Of a DNA stretch of 64,000 bases, positions 12,749-22,025 are shown piece by piece (position 1 is the stretch's first letter; each line of letters starts with the position of its first letter). Below the pieces are notes generated by a model. That model was not told where the DNA came from. It ran no database searches and was given only the letters and a program-made list of their open reading frames with translations. Source of the stretch: Gilliamella sp. B3022 (GTDB lineage Bacteria; Pseudomonadota; Gammaproteobacteria; Enterobacterales; Orbaceae); contig NZ_CP071867.1 of assembly GCF_028751545.1 (NCBI RefSeq), positions 2,143,306 to 2,207,305 on the forward strand. Reading direction: 5' to 3'. The translations under genes were made by a program, and so were the position numbers.

Positions 12749-12902
12749 ATATGACCTTTTCAAATGGTTCAAGGCAAATAAGTTTATTAAATCTATGATA
12801 AGTTGAGCTATTTTTATCCTAATGTCATACTAATCATTTATTCATATTTAAAGAGACTAACACTTTTGCCTGAAAATTATTTGGTGATTTAAAGGATGAG
12901 TT

Positions 12903-13682
12903 ATGAAAAAAATATACATAGGCACCAGTTGGAAAATGAATAAAACTCTTGCTGAAGCGTTATTATTTTGTGAGCAATTTAAGACTTTTTATCCGGAAAA
13001 CTTAAAATCTCAAATCCAACCATTTGTGATTCCGCCATTCACTTGTGTTCGTGAAGTTTCTGATTATCTGCTAAATTATAATATTAATTGTTTAACCGGT
13101 ACCCAAAATATGCATTTTCAAGATTCAGGTGCTTTTACTGGTGAAATATCACCTATCATGGTCAAAGATACCGGAGCAAAAATTGTCGAAATAGGGCATA
13201 GTGAACGTCGATCTAATTTTGGTGAAAATGATATAGCGATTAATAAAAAAGTGAAGGCTGCTTTAAAACATGGATTAACGCCTTTAGTTTGTATTGGTGA
13301 CAGTGATGAAGAAAGGTCTTTAGGTGTGTCAACTGAAGCTGTTGTGAAACAGCTGAAAATTTCCTTATTTGAAATTGATAAACAGCACGCAACCCAAGTG
13401 ATTATAGCTTATGAGCCAATATGGGCTATTGGTGAAAAGGGTATTGCAGCGACTCCAGAAGCGGCTCAATATATACATCAGCAACTGAGATCGGCTTTAA
13501 TCCAACTTTATGGTCAACAGATAGCCCAACAAATGCTACTGTTATATGGAGGCAGTGTGAATCTAGAAAATTCAATACCGTTAATTGCTCAACCAGACAT
13601 TGATGGTTTATTTATTGGCCGAGGTGCATGGCAAGCGAAAGATTTTTGTAATATATTATCAGCTATTAATCAGCAACATTAA
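12903..13682 (+). CDS. tpiA: Triosephosphate isomerase (dha-associated copy)
   Basis: Interconverts DHAP and glyceraldehyde-3-phosphate, channelling the product of the dha operon into glycolysis. Catalytic residues are in place: Lys11 in SWKMN, His99 in EIGHSERR and Glu in AYEPIWAIG; the phosphate loop LLYGGSV is also present. At 259 aa it is near normal length, but it is closer in style to the second TIM found in Listeria-type dha clusters than to enterobacterial TpiA, so the genome may carry another copy. AAAGGA lies upstream of the ATG. The regulator gene follows after 23 bases. Confidence 0.92.
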   Translation: MKKIYIGTSWKMNKTLAEALLFCEQFKTFYPENLKSQIQPFVIPPFTCVREVSDYLLNYNINCLTGTQNMHFQDSGAFTGEISPIMVKDTGAKIVEIGHSERRSNFGENDIAINKKVKAALKHGLTPLVCIGDSDEERSLGVSTEAVVKQLKISLFEIDKQHATQVIIAYEPIWAIGEKGIAATPEAAQYIHQQLRSALIQLYGQQIAQQMLLLYGGSVNLENSIPLIAQPDIDGLFIGRGAWQAKDFCNILSAINQQH

Positions 13683-13705
13683 TGTTATGACAAAAGGCTA
13701 AAATA

Positions 13706-14680
13706 ATGGATATATTTGAAGATAAGCAAGAAACAGAGTTACTTACCGAAATTGCTGTTGCTTACTATGAGTATGAACAGACGCAAGAAGAAATTGCTAA
13801 GCGATTTGGTATTTCTCGCATTAAAGTCGGTCGGTTACTGAAAAAAGCCAGATCTGAAGGAATTGTAGAAATTAATGTTAAATATCATCCAATATTTAGT
13901 TCAAGAATCGAACAACAATTTATTAATAGTTTTGGTATAAAACGTGCGCTCATCGCATTGGATCATCAAGATGAGGATGAACAACGTAGACAAGTAGCAG
14001 CACTTGTGACTAACTATTTATCAAGTGTTTTAAAAAAAGGCGTAACGGTGGCTGTTGGACAAGGTCGTAATGTTGCAGCCATTGCAAGTCATGTAGGCGT
14101 TTACCCTGAAAAAAGGTGTAAATTTATTTGCGGTATTGGCGGCACCCAAAGGGTTGGAGAACTTATTGATGCTGATCATATTAGCCGAAGCTTAGCCAGA
14201 AAATTTAATGCAACGAGCGAAACGCTTTATGCCCCTGCTTATGTTGAAAATCGTGAACTTAAAGAAGCTTTTATTCAAAATAGAGTTATCAAAGATACTT
14301 TAGAGCGAGCAGCTAAGGCTGATATTGCTTTAGTTGGTATTGGTGATATGAACGAAAATAGTTACATGGTGCAATTAGGTTGGTTTACTCCAAAAGAGAT
14401 AACTCATGCAACTTTAAAACAGGGGGTGGTGGGTGATATTGCAGGTTATGGCTTTTTTGATATTAATGGTGAGCCCGTAGATACGGTCATGAATGATCGC
14501 GTCATTGGTCTTAGTATTGATGAATTGCGTAATATTCCGTGTGTTATTGCCATAGCTTCAGAAAATACAAAAGCAACAGCGATTTTAGGCGCGCTTCGTT
14601 CAGGGGTAATTGACATTATTGCAACGAGTGCATCAAATGCTCGAACGGTACTCAATTTACAACAAAATCAGATTAAATAA
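13706..14680 (+). CDS. SorC/DeoR-type transcriptional regulator of the dha cluster
   Basis: A 324-aa sugar-binding transcriptional regulator of the SorC family. The N-terminal helix-turn-helix lies around residues 22-50 (QEEIAKRFGISRIKVGRLLKKA). The C-terminal sugar-phosphate sensor domain has GVTVAVGQGRNVAAI near 112 and GIGDMNENS near 212. Family members respond to phosphorylated sugars; DHAP or dihydroxyacetone is the natural guess here because the gene is paired with tpiA and follows the dha operon. The inverted repeat at 8515-8545 is the best candidate target. Confidence 0.85.
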   Translation: MDIFEDKQETELLTEIAVAYYEYEQTQEEIAKRFGISRIKVGRLLKKARSEGIVEINVKYHPIFSSRIEQQFINSFGIKRALIALDHQDEDEQRRQVAALVTNYLSSVLKKGVTVAVGQGRNVAAIASHVGVYPEKRCKFICGIGGTQRVGELIDADHISRSLARKFNATSETLYAPAYVENRELKEAFIQNRVIKDTLERAAKADIALVGIGDMNENSYMVQLGWFTPKEITHATLKQGVVGDIAGYGFFDINGEPVDTVMNDRVIGLSIDELRNIPCVIAIASENTKATAILGALRSGVIDIIATSASNARTVLNLQQNQIK

Positions 14681-15022
14681 TCGATTGTAAAAAAGTTTGA
14701 GGTTAACTCTATGTTTGAGTATAAAAATAACGTAATTATCCAAATCATGTAATAATGATACCGGTTACATAAGCGATTAATATTAGCTCTATTAATCCAA
14801 AGCGATCCGTTAATAGCGTTTCGTGTTTCCATTACAATATGTAATGAGCAACTCTCCATTTTTTAAATTTGATTTGGGTGCTTATTTTTATAGGTGGTTA
14901 AATAAATTATGGCTCTAGTACACGGATAAATGCACTAGAGCATGTTGTTTTAACGCCAAACTGATAATTTTAAATCTAACTTATTTAAATTTATTATGTC
15001 TAACTTAATTCATATCAGATAA
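14681..15022. other. Convergent intergenic region between the SorC-type gene and pssA
   Basis: 342 bases without a gene, AT-rich. The only clear structure is the perfect inverted repeat at 14912-14941, listed separately. Confidence 0.5.
14912..14948. terminator. Inverted repeat, possible terminator between convergent genes
   Basis: Perfect GCTCTAGT/ACTAGAGC stem with a 14-base loop, followed on the + strand by ATGTTGTTTT. It lies between the convergent regulator gene and pssA. The long loop makes terminator function only moderately likely. Confidence 0.45.
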
Positions 15023-16378
15023 TTATAATAGACGTTTGATCACTCTATCCACGCGGATACGGCTCAATCTTTTTATTAATTTATGGACTTGCTTTGGATA
15101 AAATTGGCTAGCTTGGATCTGTTGAAAGTGTGTAATTAATGTCGTTTTTTGGCGTATTGTATCAAGTTCATTGGTGATTTGTTCTTGTAATTCTTGTTTA
15201 GGATCGTGCACCAATATTCCATTTTCAAGGTCTAAACGCCAAGCTCTTGGGTTAAGATTGTTTCCAGTAATTAACATCCATTCATTGTCAACCCAAACAC
15301 CTTTTAAATGATAAGTTTGATCATTATCTTTCCATAATCTAATAATTAACTGTTCTTTATCAACATAAGACTGCAAACGTTCGATAAAGTTTCTTAAATT
15401 GATTTCATACAAATAAGGTAAGCCGCCGGAAATATTAAATGGCTTATCTTCAGGGATGTAAAAGTCATTCGCTTCTTTATCACCAATAATAATTTCAACT
15501 TGTTTACCCTTTCTAAGCAAACGAATAATGTCACGAACTAAAATATTCGGCAGATTAAAATATGGCGTGCACAAAATAATCTTATGTTGTGCAGAATTAA
15601 TTAAATGATGAATAATTTTATTTAATGCATTATTGCGACCAAGACCAGCAATGGGTGATACGGATAACTCATGATTATTTGCATTATTGGTATATTGATA
15701 ATTTGTTTCCGAAAGATGTTGACGTAACACTTTGATTTCAGATTTAATTTGCTTACGTGATTTATGTTCTGCATCATCTAAACGTTGTAACGCATCAAAA
15801 TGTAAAAAGTTATTATCAATATAATCAATCATACTTAGTGCAAGTAATTTATTGGTAATAAAATGATATCTGTCATAACGATAATTATTGAGTTTATGCA
15901 GATAAACGTTATTCAGACTAGCGCCACTATATATGACCGTATCATCGATAATAAATCCTTTGAGATGTAAGACTCCAAGCACTTCACGGCGATTAATTGG
16001 CACTCCATATACAGGAACATCAACATCAGGATGCTGTAATTTCATTTTATGATAAAAAACCGCATTGGTGTGCGTTTTATCTTCTCCAATTCGACCGCGC
16101 TGTGCGCGATGCCAATCTACAAAGATTTTAATATCTAAGTTAGGATTCATTATTTTTGCTTGGTAAAGCGCATTAAGTATTTCTTGCCCCGCTTCATCTT
16201 GTTCTAAATAGAGTGCAACGATATAAATTCGAAATTTGGCATTTTTGATTTTTTTAAGTATAGCTTGTCTGTATGCTTTAGGATCATACAAAATACGATA
16301 TTGATCAGCATGTTGCCGGATTTTAGCTAATTCATTAAGATGCTTTTGATGGTTATATTTAATAAAAGGTATTCTCAT
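15023..16378 (-). CDS. pssA: CDP-diacylglycerol--serine O-phosphatidyltransferase (phosphatidylserine synthase)
   Basis: Makes phosphatidylserine from CDP-diacylglycerol and serine, the committed step to phosphatidylethanolamine. The 451 aa equal the length of E. coli PssA. It is of the phospholipase-D type with two HKD motifs: HLKGFIIDD near residue 138 and HLKGVWVDN near 357, each followed by the typical asparagine loop (SGASLNNVYLH and TGNNLNPRAWRLD). The C-terminus is rich in Lys and Arg, as in the ribosome- and membrane-associating enterobacterial enzyme. It reads convergently with the upstream regulator gene. Confidence 0.96.
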   Translation of the reverse strand: MRIPFIKYNHQKHLNELAKIRQHADQYRILYDPKAYRQAILKKIKNAKFRIYIVALYLEQDEAGQEILNALYQAKIMNPNLDIKIFVDWHRAQRGRIGEDKTHTNAVFYHKMKLQHPDVDVPVYGVPINRREVLGVLHLKGFIIDDTVIYSGASLNNVYLHKLNNYRYDRYHFITNKLLALSMIDYIDNNFLHFDALQRLDDAEHKSRKQIKSEIKVLRQHLSETNYQYTNNANNHELSVSPIAGLGRNNALNKIIHHLINSAQHKIILCTPYFNLPNILVRDIIRLLRKGKQVEIIIGDKEANDFYIPEDKPFNISGGLPYLYEINLRNFIERLQSYVDKEQLIIRLWKDNDQTYHLKGVWVDNEWMLITGNNLNPRAWRLDLENGILVHDPKQELQEQITNELDTIRQKTTLITHFQQIQASQFYPKQVHKLIKRLSRIRVDRVIKRLL

Positions 16379-16519
16379 GATTCATATATTATTGTAACTG
16401 GTTCAAATTGTAGAATAACACACTTTAAGCCAGAAAATAACACTCCTTATGTCATAGGCCTGAGTCAATATTGTTTATCTGATTTTTCTTGTTCAAGTTA
16501 GCTAGTCAGTATCATTTTC

Positions 16520-17572
16520 TTATGATTGTTCATTAATCCATGTTTGAATGATCTTATACGTCAATGCCAATACTACAGGACCAATAAATAATCCCATCAT
16601 ACCAAAACTGAGTAGTCCACCAATTACCCCAAATAAAATCAATAAAAAAGGTAAATCAGCGCCTTTTTTTATTAAATATGCACGCATTACACTATCAAGA
16701 GTGGTTAAAATGATTGCTATAACAATCAATATAATACCTGAGAGAGTATGACCATTCCAAAATTGCCAAATAATACAACCGAGCATCACAATGACAGGTC
16801 CGATCTGCGCAACACAACAGATAAATAAAATCAGGGTTAAAACTCCAGCTAATGGCATATTAGTAATAATAAAACTGATCCCACCAATTAAGGCTAGAGT
16901 AATTGCCGTTACTACCACACCAAGGGCGACTGCACGAATTGATTGTCCTGCTAACGTGACGGTAATTGCGCCATATTGTTTAGATAAACGATTAGCAAAT
17001 AAATAAACGTATTTGGTAATACTTTCACCTTTGAGATAAAGTAATAAACTGAAAATGATCATGACACCCGCATGGAAGATGAATATACTGATGTTGGTTG
17101 CTTGTGATAACAACCATCCTATTAATGTTCCAATATAAGGTTGAATACTTGAAACCAGATCTGAACCATCTGTTTTGATTACATTTAGCCAACTTTGATG
17201 CAATTCTGGTCCGAAAGCTGGAATGCTTTCTATCCAGTCAAATGTTGGTAATTCATGATGTGATAAAGATTTGGCCCATTCAATTAAATGATGACCATTT
17301 TGGGCGACGCTACTAATAATTAAAATAAATGGAATAATGCAGACAAGAGCTAAAATTAATGCCATTATTGTTAGCGATAACCAGCGTTTATTAAACATTT
17401 TATTCTGTATTTTTATCATTAATGGCCAGGTAGCAATAACCACCATTACGGCCCAAAAGAAACCGAATAAGAAAGCTTCAATAACACGATAGGTTATAAT
17501 GATTAGTAAACCAATCAGTAATAAGTTTAAAATTAACTTTAATAAATCATATGTATTTTTTTCTGCTGGCAT
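16520..17572 (-). CDS. ydiK: AI-2E family transporter, YdiK-like
   Basis: A 350-aa inner-membrane protein of the AI-2E (PerM/TqsA/YdiK) family with about eight membrane segments. Family signatures are AVALGVVVTAITLALIGG near residue 215, the GADLPFLLILFGVIGG stretch near 305 and GLFIGPVVLA near 325. YdiK is the closest match I recognise; its substrate is not established. It is transcribed away from the ecotin gene and toward pssA, with 141 bases between the two leftward genes. Confidence 0.85.
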   Translation of the reverse strand: MPAEKNTYDLLKLILNLLLIGLLIIITYRVIEAFLFGFFWAVMVVIATWPLMIKIQNKMFNKRWLSLTIMALILALVCIIPFILIISSVAQNGHHLIEWAKSLSHHELPTFDWIESIPAFGPELHQSWLNVIKTDGSDLVSSIQPYIGTLIGWLLSQATNISIFIFHAGVMIIFSLLLYLKGESITKYVYLFANRLSKQYGAITVTLAGQSIRAVALGVVVTAITLALIGGISFIITNMPLAGVLTLILFICCVAQIGPVIVMLGCIIWQFWNGHTLSGIILIVIAIILTTLDSVMRAYLIKKGADLPFLLILFGVIGGLLSFGMMGLFIGPVVLALTYKIIQTWINEQS

Positions 17573-17673
17573 TTGTGCACCATTTTTATTAATCTAAATG
17601 GTGTTATTATACCCACTATCATTAAAAAATCATATGATAGTGTAAATGATAAATCTTTGATGGAGATATAAAA

Positions 17674-18168
17674 ATGAAAAAATTATTGTTATTGATGTTA
17701 ATGAGTATAGTATTACCTGCATGTTCAACAACACCAAAACTAAATAATCCAGTTCAAAATGCCAATGACACCGCACCTTATCCGGTTGCTATGGCTGGTT
17801 ATACTCGCTATGCAATTCACCTTCCTTCGTTGGCTAATGAAAATAAAGCAAGAGTGGAAGTTTTAATTGGTAAAGAGATGAATACCGATTGTAATGCACA
17901 CAGATTAGGTGGAATGATTAAGCAGGAAGAATTAAAAGGATGGGGATACAACTACTACGTTGTTGATAAGGTTAATGATGGGATTTCAACGCTTATGGCT
18001 TGTCCTGAAGGCACGAATAAAAATCAATTTGTTACTATGAATCATAATTTGGGATTATTGGATTACAATAGTCGTTTACCAATTGTATTTTATGTACCAA
18101 GTGATTTAACAGTTAAATATCGTGTTTGGCAACCAGGCTCTAAATTACTTCAAGCGAGTGCCGAATAA
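17674..18168 (+). CDS. eco: Ecotin-type serine protease inhibitor with a lipoprotein signal
   Basis: Ecotin inhibits trypsin-fold serine proteases as a dimer. The 164-aa protein shows ecotin landmarks: CNAHRLGG near residue 73, GWGYNYYVVDKV near 89, the reactive loop STLMACPEG (105-113), and the C-terminal VKYRVW dimer arm. By alignment with E. coli (STMMAC, P1 Met84) the P1 residue is Leu107, and the loop disulfide would be Cys73-Cys110. E. coli ecotin is soluble in the periplasm; here the signal peptide ends LPAC-S with Cys17 as a lipobox, so the protein is probably lipid-anchored. GGAGA precedes the ATG. Confidence 0.9.
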   Translation: MKKLLLLMLMSIVLPACSTTPKLNNPVQNANDTAPYPVAMAGYTRYAIHLPSLANENKARVEVLIGKEMNTDCNAHRLGGMIKQEELKGWGYNYYVVDKVNDGISTLMACPEGTNKNQFVTMNHNLGLLDYNSRLPIVFYVPSDLTVKYRVWQPGSKLLQASAE

Positions 18169-18479
18169 AAGAAGTTAATTAACCGTTAATTTTCGGTGAA
18201 ACAAGGATTGTTTGATTAAAATATAATCACTCAATCCTGAAACTCAAGATATTTGATTTTTTAAGTAGACATCTCAAAAAAAAAAGGTATTTTATCCCTC
18301 GTAATGCAAGGTATGTTCTACATGTTCATTAGCTTTATTAATGACTTGTAATGACCTGATTATCTCGGTTTCGCCATATAATTTAACAAGGATAATGGCA
18401 AAATTTGGGGGTCTGTTGTGTTTCACAATGGGCTTGTGTCTAACATGTAATATCCCTAACTAGAGGAGAAGTGGTGAGC
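18169..18479. other. eco-potF intergenic region with hairpins
   Basis: 311 bases without a gene. AGGATTG (18204-18210) pairs perfectly with CAATCCT (18232-18238), with GATT/AATC inside, and a smaller ACCG/CGGT hairpin lies just before; these may end the ecotin transcript, although no T run follows. A TATAAT at 18377-18382 is a possible potF -10. TTGTG-TTT-CACAA at 18416-18428 is a small palindrome of unknown role. Confidence 0.4.
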
Positions 18480-19589
18480 ATGTTTACTCAACGTAAAACA
18501 ATTCTTTCAATCATAGCTGGTGTTTCACTAGCATTATCTCAATCTGCTATAGCCAAAGATCGTGTTGTGCATTTTTATAATTGGGCAGGTCAAATTGGTA
18601 ATAGCACTATCAGCGATTTCGAAAAATCGACCGGAATCAAACTCGTTTATGATGTGTATGACTCTAATGAAGCTCTTGAAGGTAAGTTAATGGCTGGCCA
18701 TTCTGGTTTCGATGTGGTTTCACCATCAGACAGTTTTTTAGAAAGACAGATTAAAGCTGATATTTATCTGCCATTAGATAAAAATAAATTGTCAAATTGG
18801 AAAAATCTTGATCCAAATTTAATGAAATTAATGGCTACCCATGATCCGGATAACAAGTATGCGATCCCTTATGTATGGATGACTACAGGTATCGGTTATA
18901 ACATTGATAAAGTAAAAGAACGGCTTGGAGATGATGCTCCTGTTGATAGTTGGGATTTAGTTTTCAACCCTAAAAATATGGAAAAACTTAAAGATTGTGG
19001 TGTGGCATTTTTAGATGCACCAACTGAAATCTTTTCAAGTGCTCTAAAATACTTAGGCAAAGATCCAAATAGTACTGATGCCAAAGATTATACTGGCGCA
19101 GCTTATGAATTATTGTCAAAAGTCAGACCCTATATCCGTTATTTTCATTCATCTCAATATATTACTGATTTAGCAAATGGCGATATTTGTGTGATTTTAG
19201 GATGGTCTGGAGATATTTTACAATCTCGTGATAGAGCCAATGAAGCAAAAAATGGTGTGCACATCGGTTATCAAATTCCGAAAGAAGGCGCATTAGTGTT
19301 CTTTGATACATTTGCTATTCCAAAAGATTCTGCAAATCCTGATGAGGCGCATGAGTTTTTAAACTTCATTTTGAAACCAGAAATTGCTGCACAAGTGACT
19401 AATGATGTTAAGTTTGCAAGTGCAAATAAAGTTGCTAACGAACAGTTTGTAAATCCTGAGGTGAAAAACGATCCAGCGGTTTATCCAAGCTCGGAAGTGA
19501 TGGAAAAGTTATTCACTTTAACGGTGAAAGAGCCTAAACTTGAACGTGTGATTACTCGCACATGGACAAAACTTAAAACAGGTAAATAA
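18480..19589 (+). CDS. potF: Putrescine-binding periplasmic protein PotF
   Basis: Substrate-binding protein of the PotFGHI putrescine ABC importer. It carries a Sec signal peptide with cleavage after SAIA, then the PotF fold with FYNWAGQIGNSTISDFEKSTG, YDVYDSNEALEGKLMAG, LDAPTEIFSSALKYLGKDPNS and YFHSSQYITDLANGD, all in E. coli PotF order and spacing. Three starts are possible: GTG 18471, GTG 18474 or ATG 18480. A strong GAGGAG at 18463-18468 fits 18474 or 18480; I use the ATG. A terminator-like hairpin lies between this gene and potG. Confidence 0.95.
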   Translation: MFTQRKTILSIIAGVSLALSQSAIAKDRVVHFYNWAGQIGNSTISDFEKSTGIKLVYDVYDSNEALEGKLMAGHSGFDVVSPSDSFLERQIKADIYLPLDKNKLSNWKNLDPNLMKLMATHDPDNKYAIPYVWMTTGIGYNIDKVKERLGDDAPVDSWDLVFNPKNMEKLKDCGVAFLDAPTEIFSSALKYLGKDPNSTDAKDYTGAAYELLSKVRPYIRYFHSSQYITDLANGDICVILGWSGDILQSRDRANEAKNGVHIGYQIPKEGALVFFDTFAIPKDSANPDEAHEFLNFILKPEIAAQVTNDVKFASANKVANEQFVNPEVKNDPAVYPSSEVMEKLFTLTVKEPKLERVITRTWTKLKTGK

Positions 19590-19626
19590 CCGTTTGAAAG
19601 TGTCAATTAATTGACTTATTTATTCT

Positions 19627-19664
19627 AGACGGAGAGATTTAATGATCTTTCCGTCTCGTTTTTT
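19627..19664 (+). terminator. Intra-operon terminator between potF and potG
   Basis: Stem AGACGGAGAGAT/ATCTTTCCGTCT with one mismatch and a 6-base loop, then CG and six T. It lies within the pot operon and would lower potGHI expression relative to the abundant binding protein. Confidence 0.8.
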
Positions 19665-19691
19665 ATGGCTTGTTGTTATGAGGAAAAAAGC

Positions 19692-20828
19692 GTGAACGAT
19701 AAAACAACAATTCAGGTACAGCCTAAAAAAAAGATGATAACTCCACTATTGGAGATCAAAAATTTAACGAAAGTTTTCAATGATGATTATTATGCTGTTG
19801 ATGATATCAATTTAACCATTTACACCGGGGAAATTTTTGCTTTACTAGGTGCTTCTGGTAGCGGAAAATCGACATTATTACGGATGCTTGCTGGTTTTGA
19901 ACAACCAACATCTGGACAGATTATTCTTGATGGTAAGGATTTATCCCAAGTCCCACCTTATAACCGTCCTATCAATATGATGTTTCAATCGTATGCTCTT
20001 TTTCCTCACATGACGGTTGCGCAAAATATAGCCTTCGGCCTAATTCAAGACAAATTAGAAATGAGTGAAATTAAGTATCGTGTTGAAGAAATGTTAGCAC
20101 TTGTGCATATGGAAGAGTTTGGTAGGCGCAAACCACACCAATTATCTGGTGGACAAAGACAACGTGTCGCTTTAGCAAGAAGTTTGGCAAAAAGACCTAA
20201 ATTACTCCTTTTAGATGAACCGATGGGAGCATTAGATAAACAACTGCGTGATCGAATGCAGCTTGAAGTTGTTAGCATCTTGGAGCAGGTGGGTGCTACT
20301 TGTGTAATGGTTACTCATGATCAAGAAGAAGCCATGACAATGGCAGGACGGATTGCGATTATGAACAAAGGACAATTTGTTCAAATTGGTGAGCCTGAAG
20401 AGATTTATGAACATCCAAATAGCCGTTATAGCGCCGAATTTATTGGTTCAGTCAATGTGTTTGACGGAATTTTGCAAGAAACTTTAGAAGATGGATTAAT
20501 CATCAATTGTCCTATGATTAAACATCCTTTAAAAGTAGATTATGATTCACCCGCTGTTGAAGGTGTTCCTATTCAGGTTGCTTTACGGCCAGAAAAAATT
20601 AAACTTTGCGATGAAATACCAAAAGAAGGCTATAACTTTGCAACCGGTGAAGTGGTTGAAATTGCCTATTTAGGGGATCTTTCTATTTACCACGTTAAAT
20701 TGCAAAGTGGACAAATTATTATTGCTCAACTGCAAAACGAACATCGATATCGTAAAGGAATGCCTACTTGGGGCGATACGGTTAATCTCAGTTGGGAAAT
20801 TGATAGTTGCGTTGTACTTACTGAATAA
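19692..20828 (+). CDS. potG: Putrescine ABC transporter ATP-binding protein PotG
   Basis: Cytoplasmic ATPase of the putrescine importer. Walker A is GASGSGKST, Q-loop MFQSYALFPHMT, signature LSGGQRQRVALARSLA, Walker B LLLLDEPMGALD and H-loop MVTHDQ, followed by a C-terminal TOBE-type domain with VALRPEKIKL. The start is taken as GTG 19692 because GAGGA lies 8 bases before it and the resulting N-terminus (MNDK) matches E. coli PotG (MNDA); the frame is open from ATG 19665, which would fall against the terminator stem. It follows potF and precedes potH by 18 bases. Confidence 0.95.
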   Translation: MNDKTTIQVQPKKKMITPLLEIKNLTKVFNDDYYAVDDINLTIYTGEIFALLGASGSGKSTLLRMLAGFEQPTSGQIILDGKDLSQVPPYNRPINMMFQSYALFPHMTVAQNIAFGLIQDKLEMSEIKYRVEEMLALVHMEEFGRRKPHQLSGGQRQRVALARSLAKRPKLLLLDEPMGALDKQLRDRMQLEVVSILEQVGATCVMVTHDQEEAMTMAGRIAIMNKGQFVQIGEPEEIYEHPNSRYSAEFIGSVNVFDGILQETLEDGLIINCPMIKHPLKVDYDSPAVEGVPIQVALRPEKIKLCDEIPKEGYNFATGEVVEIAYLGDLSIYHVKLQSGQIIIAQLQNEHRYRKGMPTWGDTVNLSWEIDSCVVLTE

Positions 20829-20846
20829 ACACAAGAGGATATATTG

Positions 20847-22025
20847 ATGCGATCCATTTATTGTGGTTTGTTTCTTAATGCATTGGTGTTACTCAATGTT
20901 TATTTACGTTTTGTAGCTACAAATGCATTTGATAATTTATTTTTAGATGCTTTATTTGCCTCTATGGTATTAAGTCTATTATTATCTTGTTTAGGTGCAT
21001 ATTTAGTGCATTATAAACCTTCTAAATTTGCTTACCGTTTAGTTATAGCAGGCAGTATTTTATATATACCTGCTGGGGTAGGTTTAGTGGCGATTTATTT
21101 TGCATTTAGAAAGATGCGCCTACAACGAGATGATTCTGACTTGATGACATTATATGGGCGTTTATTGATTATAGCGATTCCTTATTTATGGATGCTATTA
21201 CTATTTTTATTGCCATTTTTGATTGTTTTTCGCATCAGTTTTTCGGAAGCCGCTATCGCTGTGCCTCCTTATACAGATCTGTTGAGTTATGAAGATGGTC
21301 TACTTAATATTGTTTTAAATTTTGACAATTATTTTAATTTATTTGAAGATACTATCTACATAAATTCTTATTTACAATCATTAAAAGTAGCAGCAATTTC
21401 AACACTGTTATGTATTTTGATAGGTTACCCATTAGCTTGGGCTATATCACAATGTAAACCATCAAATCGAAATATTTTATTATTATTGATTATTTTGCCT
21501 TCTTGGACTTCATTTTTGATTCGTGTTTATGCGTGGATTGGTATTTTAAACCCTAATGGGCTTTTAAATAATTTCTTAATGTGGTTGGGAGTGATTGATC
21601 AGCCATTAATCATTATGAAAACCTATTTGGCGGTTTATATTGGTATTGTGTATTCATATCTACCATTTGTTGTATTACCTATATATACATCGTTAAGCAA
21701 AGTCGATACTACGCTTGTTGAAGCGGCTTTAGATTTAGGTAGTAAGCCAATTAATACCTTCTTTAGGATTATTGTCCCATTAACTAAAAATGGAGTTATT
21801 GCTGGAGGAATGTTGGTCTTTATTCCTGCGGTAGGGGAATATGTAATACCTGAACTGCTCGGTCCTTCGGACAGTTTAATGATAGGTACTCAATTATGGA
21901 CTGAATTCTTTAATAATCATGATTGGCCAGCAGCTTCTGCTGTTGCAACAGTTATGTTATTAATATTAATTATTCCTATTTACTACTTTAATAAATTTCA
22001 GAATCGACAAATGGGAGATAAATAA
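20847..22025 (+). CDS. potH: Putrescine ABC transporter permease PotH with an N-terminal membrane extension
   Basis: Permease subunit of PotFGHI. From RLLIIAIPYLWMLLLFLLPFLIVFRISF onward it follows E. coli PotH closely, including the EAA loop VEAALDLGSKPINTFFRIIVPLTK and EYVIPELLGPSDSLMIG. The protein is 392 aa against 317 in E. coli. The extra ~90 N-terminal residues contain about three hydrophobic segments (residues 5-22, 28-48 and 60-81) ending in a basic stretch before the canonical first helix. The start ATG 20847 has AAGAGGA 8 bases upstream, so the extension is probably really translated. Confidence 0.93.
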   Translation: MRSIYCGLFLNALVLLNVYLRFVATNAFDNLFLDALFASMVLSLLLSCLGAYLVHYKPSKFAYRLVIAGSILYIPAGVGLVAIYFAFRKMRLQRDDSDLMTLYGRLLIIAIPYLWMLLLFLLPFLIVFRISFSEAAIAVPPYTDLLSYEDGLLNIVLNFDNYFNLFEDTIYINSYLQSLKVAAISTLLCILIGYPLAWAISQCKPSNRNILLLLIILPSWTSFLIRVYAWIGILNPNGLLNNFLMWLGVIDQPLIIMKTYLAVYIGIVYSYLPFVVLPIYTSLSKVDTTLVEAALDLGSKPINTFFRIIVPLTKNGVIAGGMLVFIPAVGEYVIPELLGPSDSLMIGTQLWTEFFNNHDWPAASAVATVMLLILIIPIYYFNKFQNRQMGDK

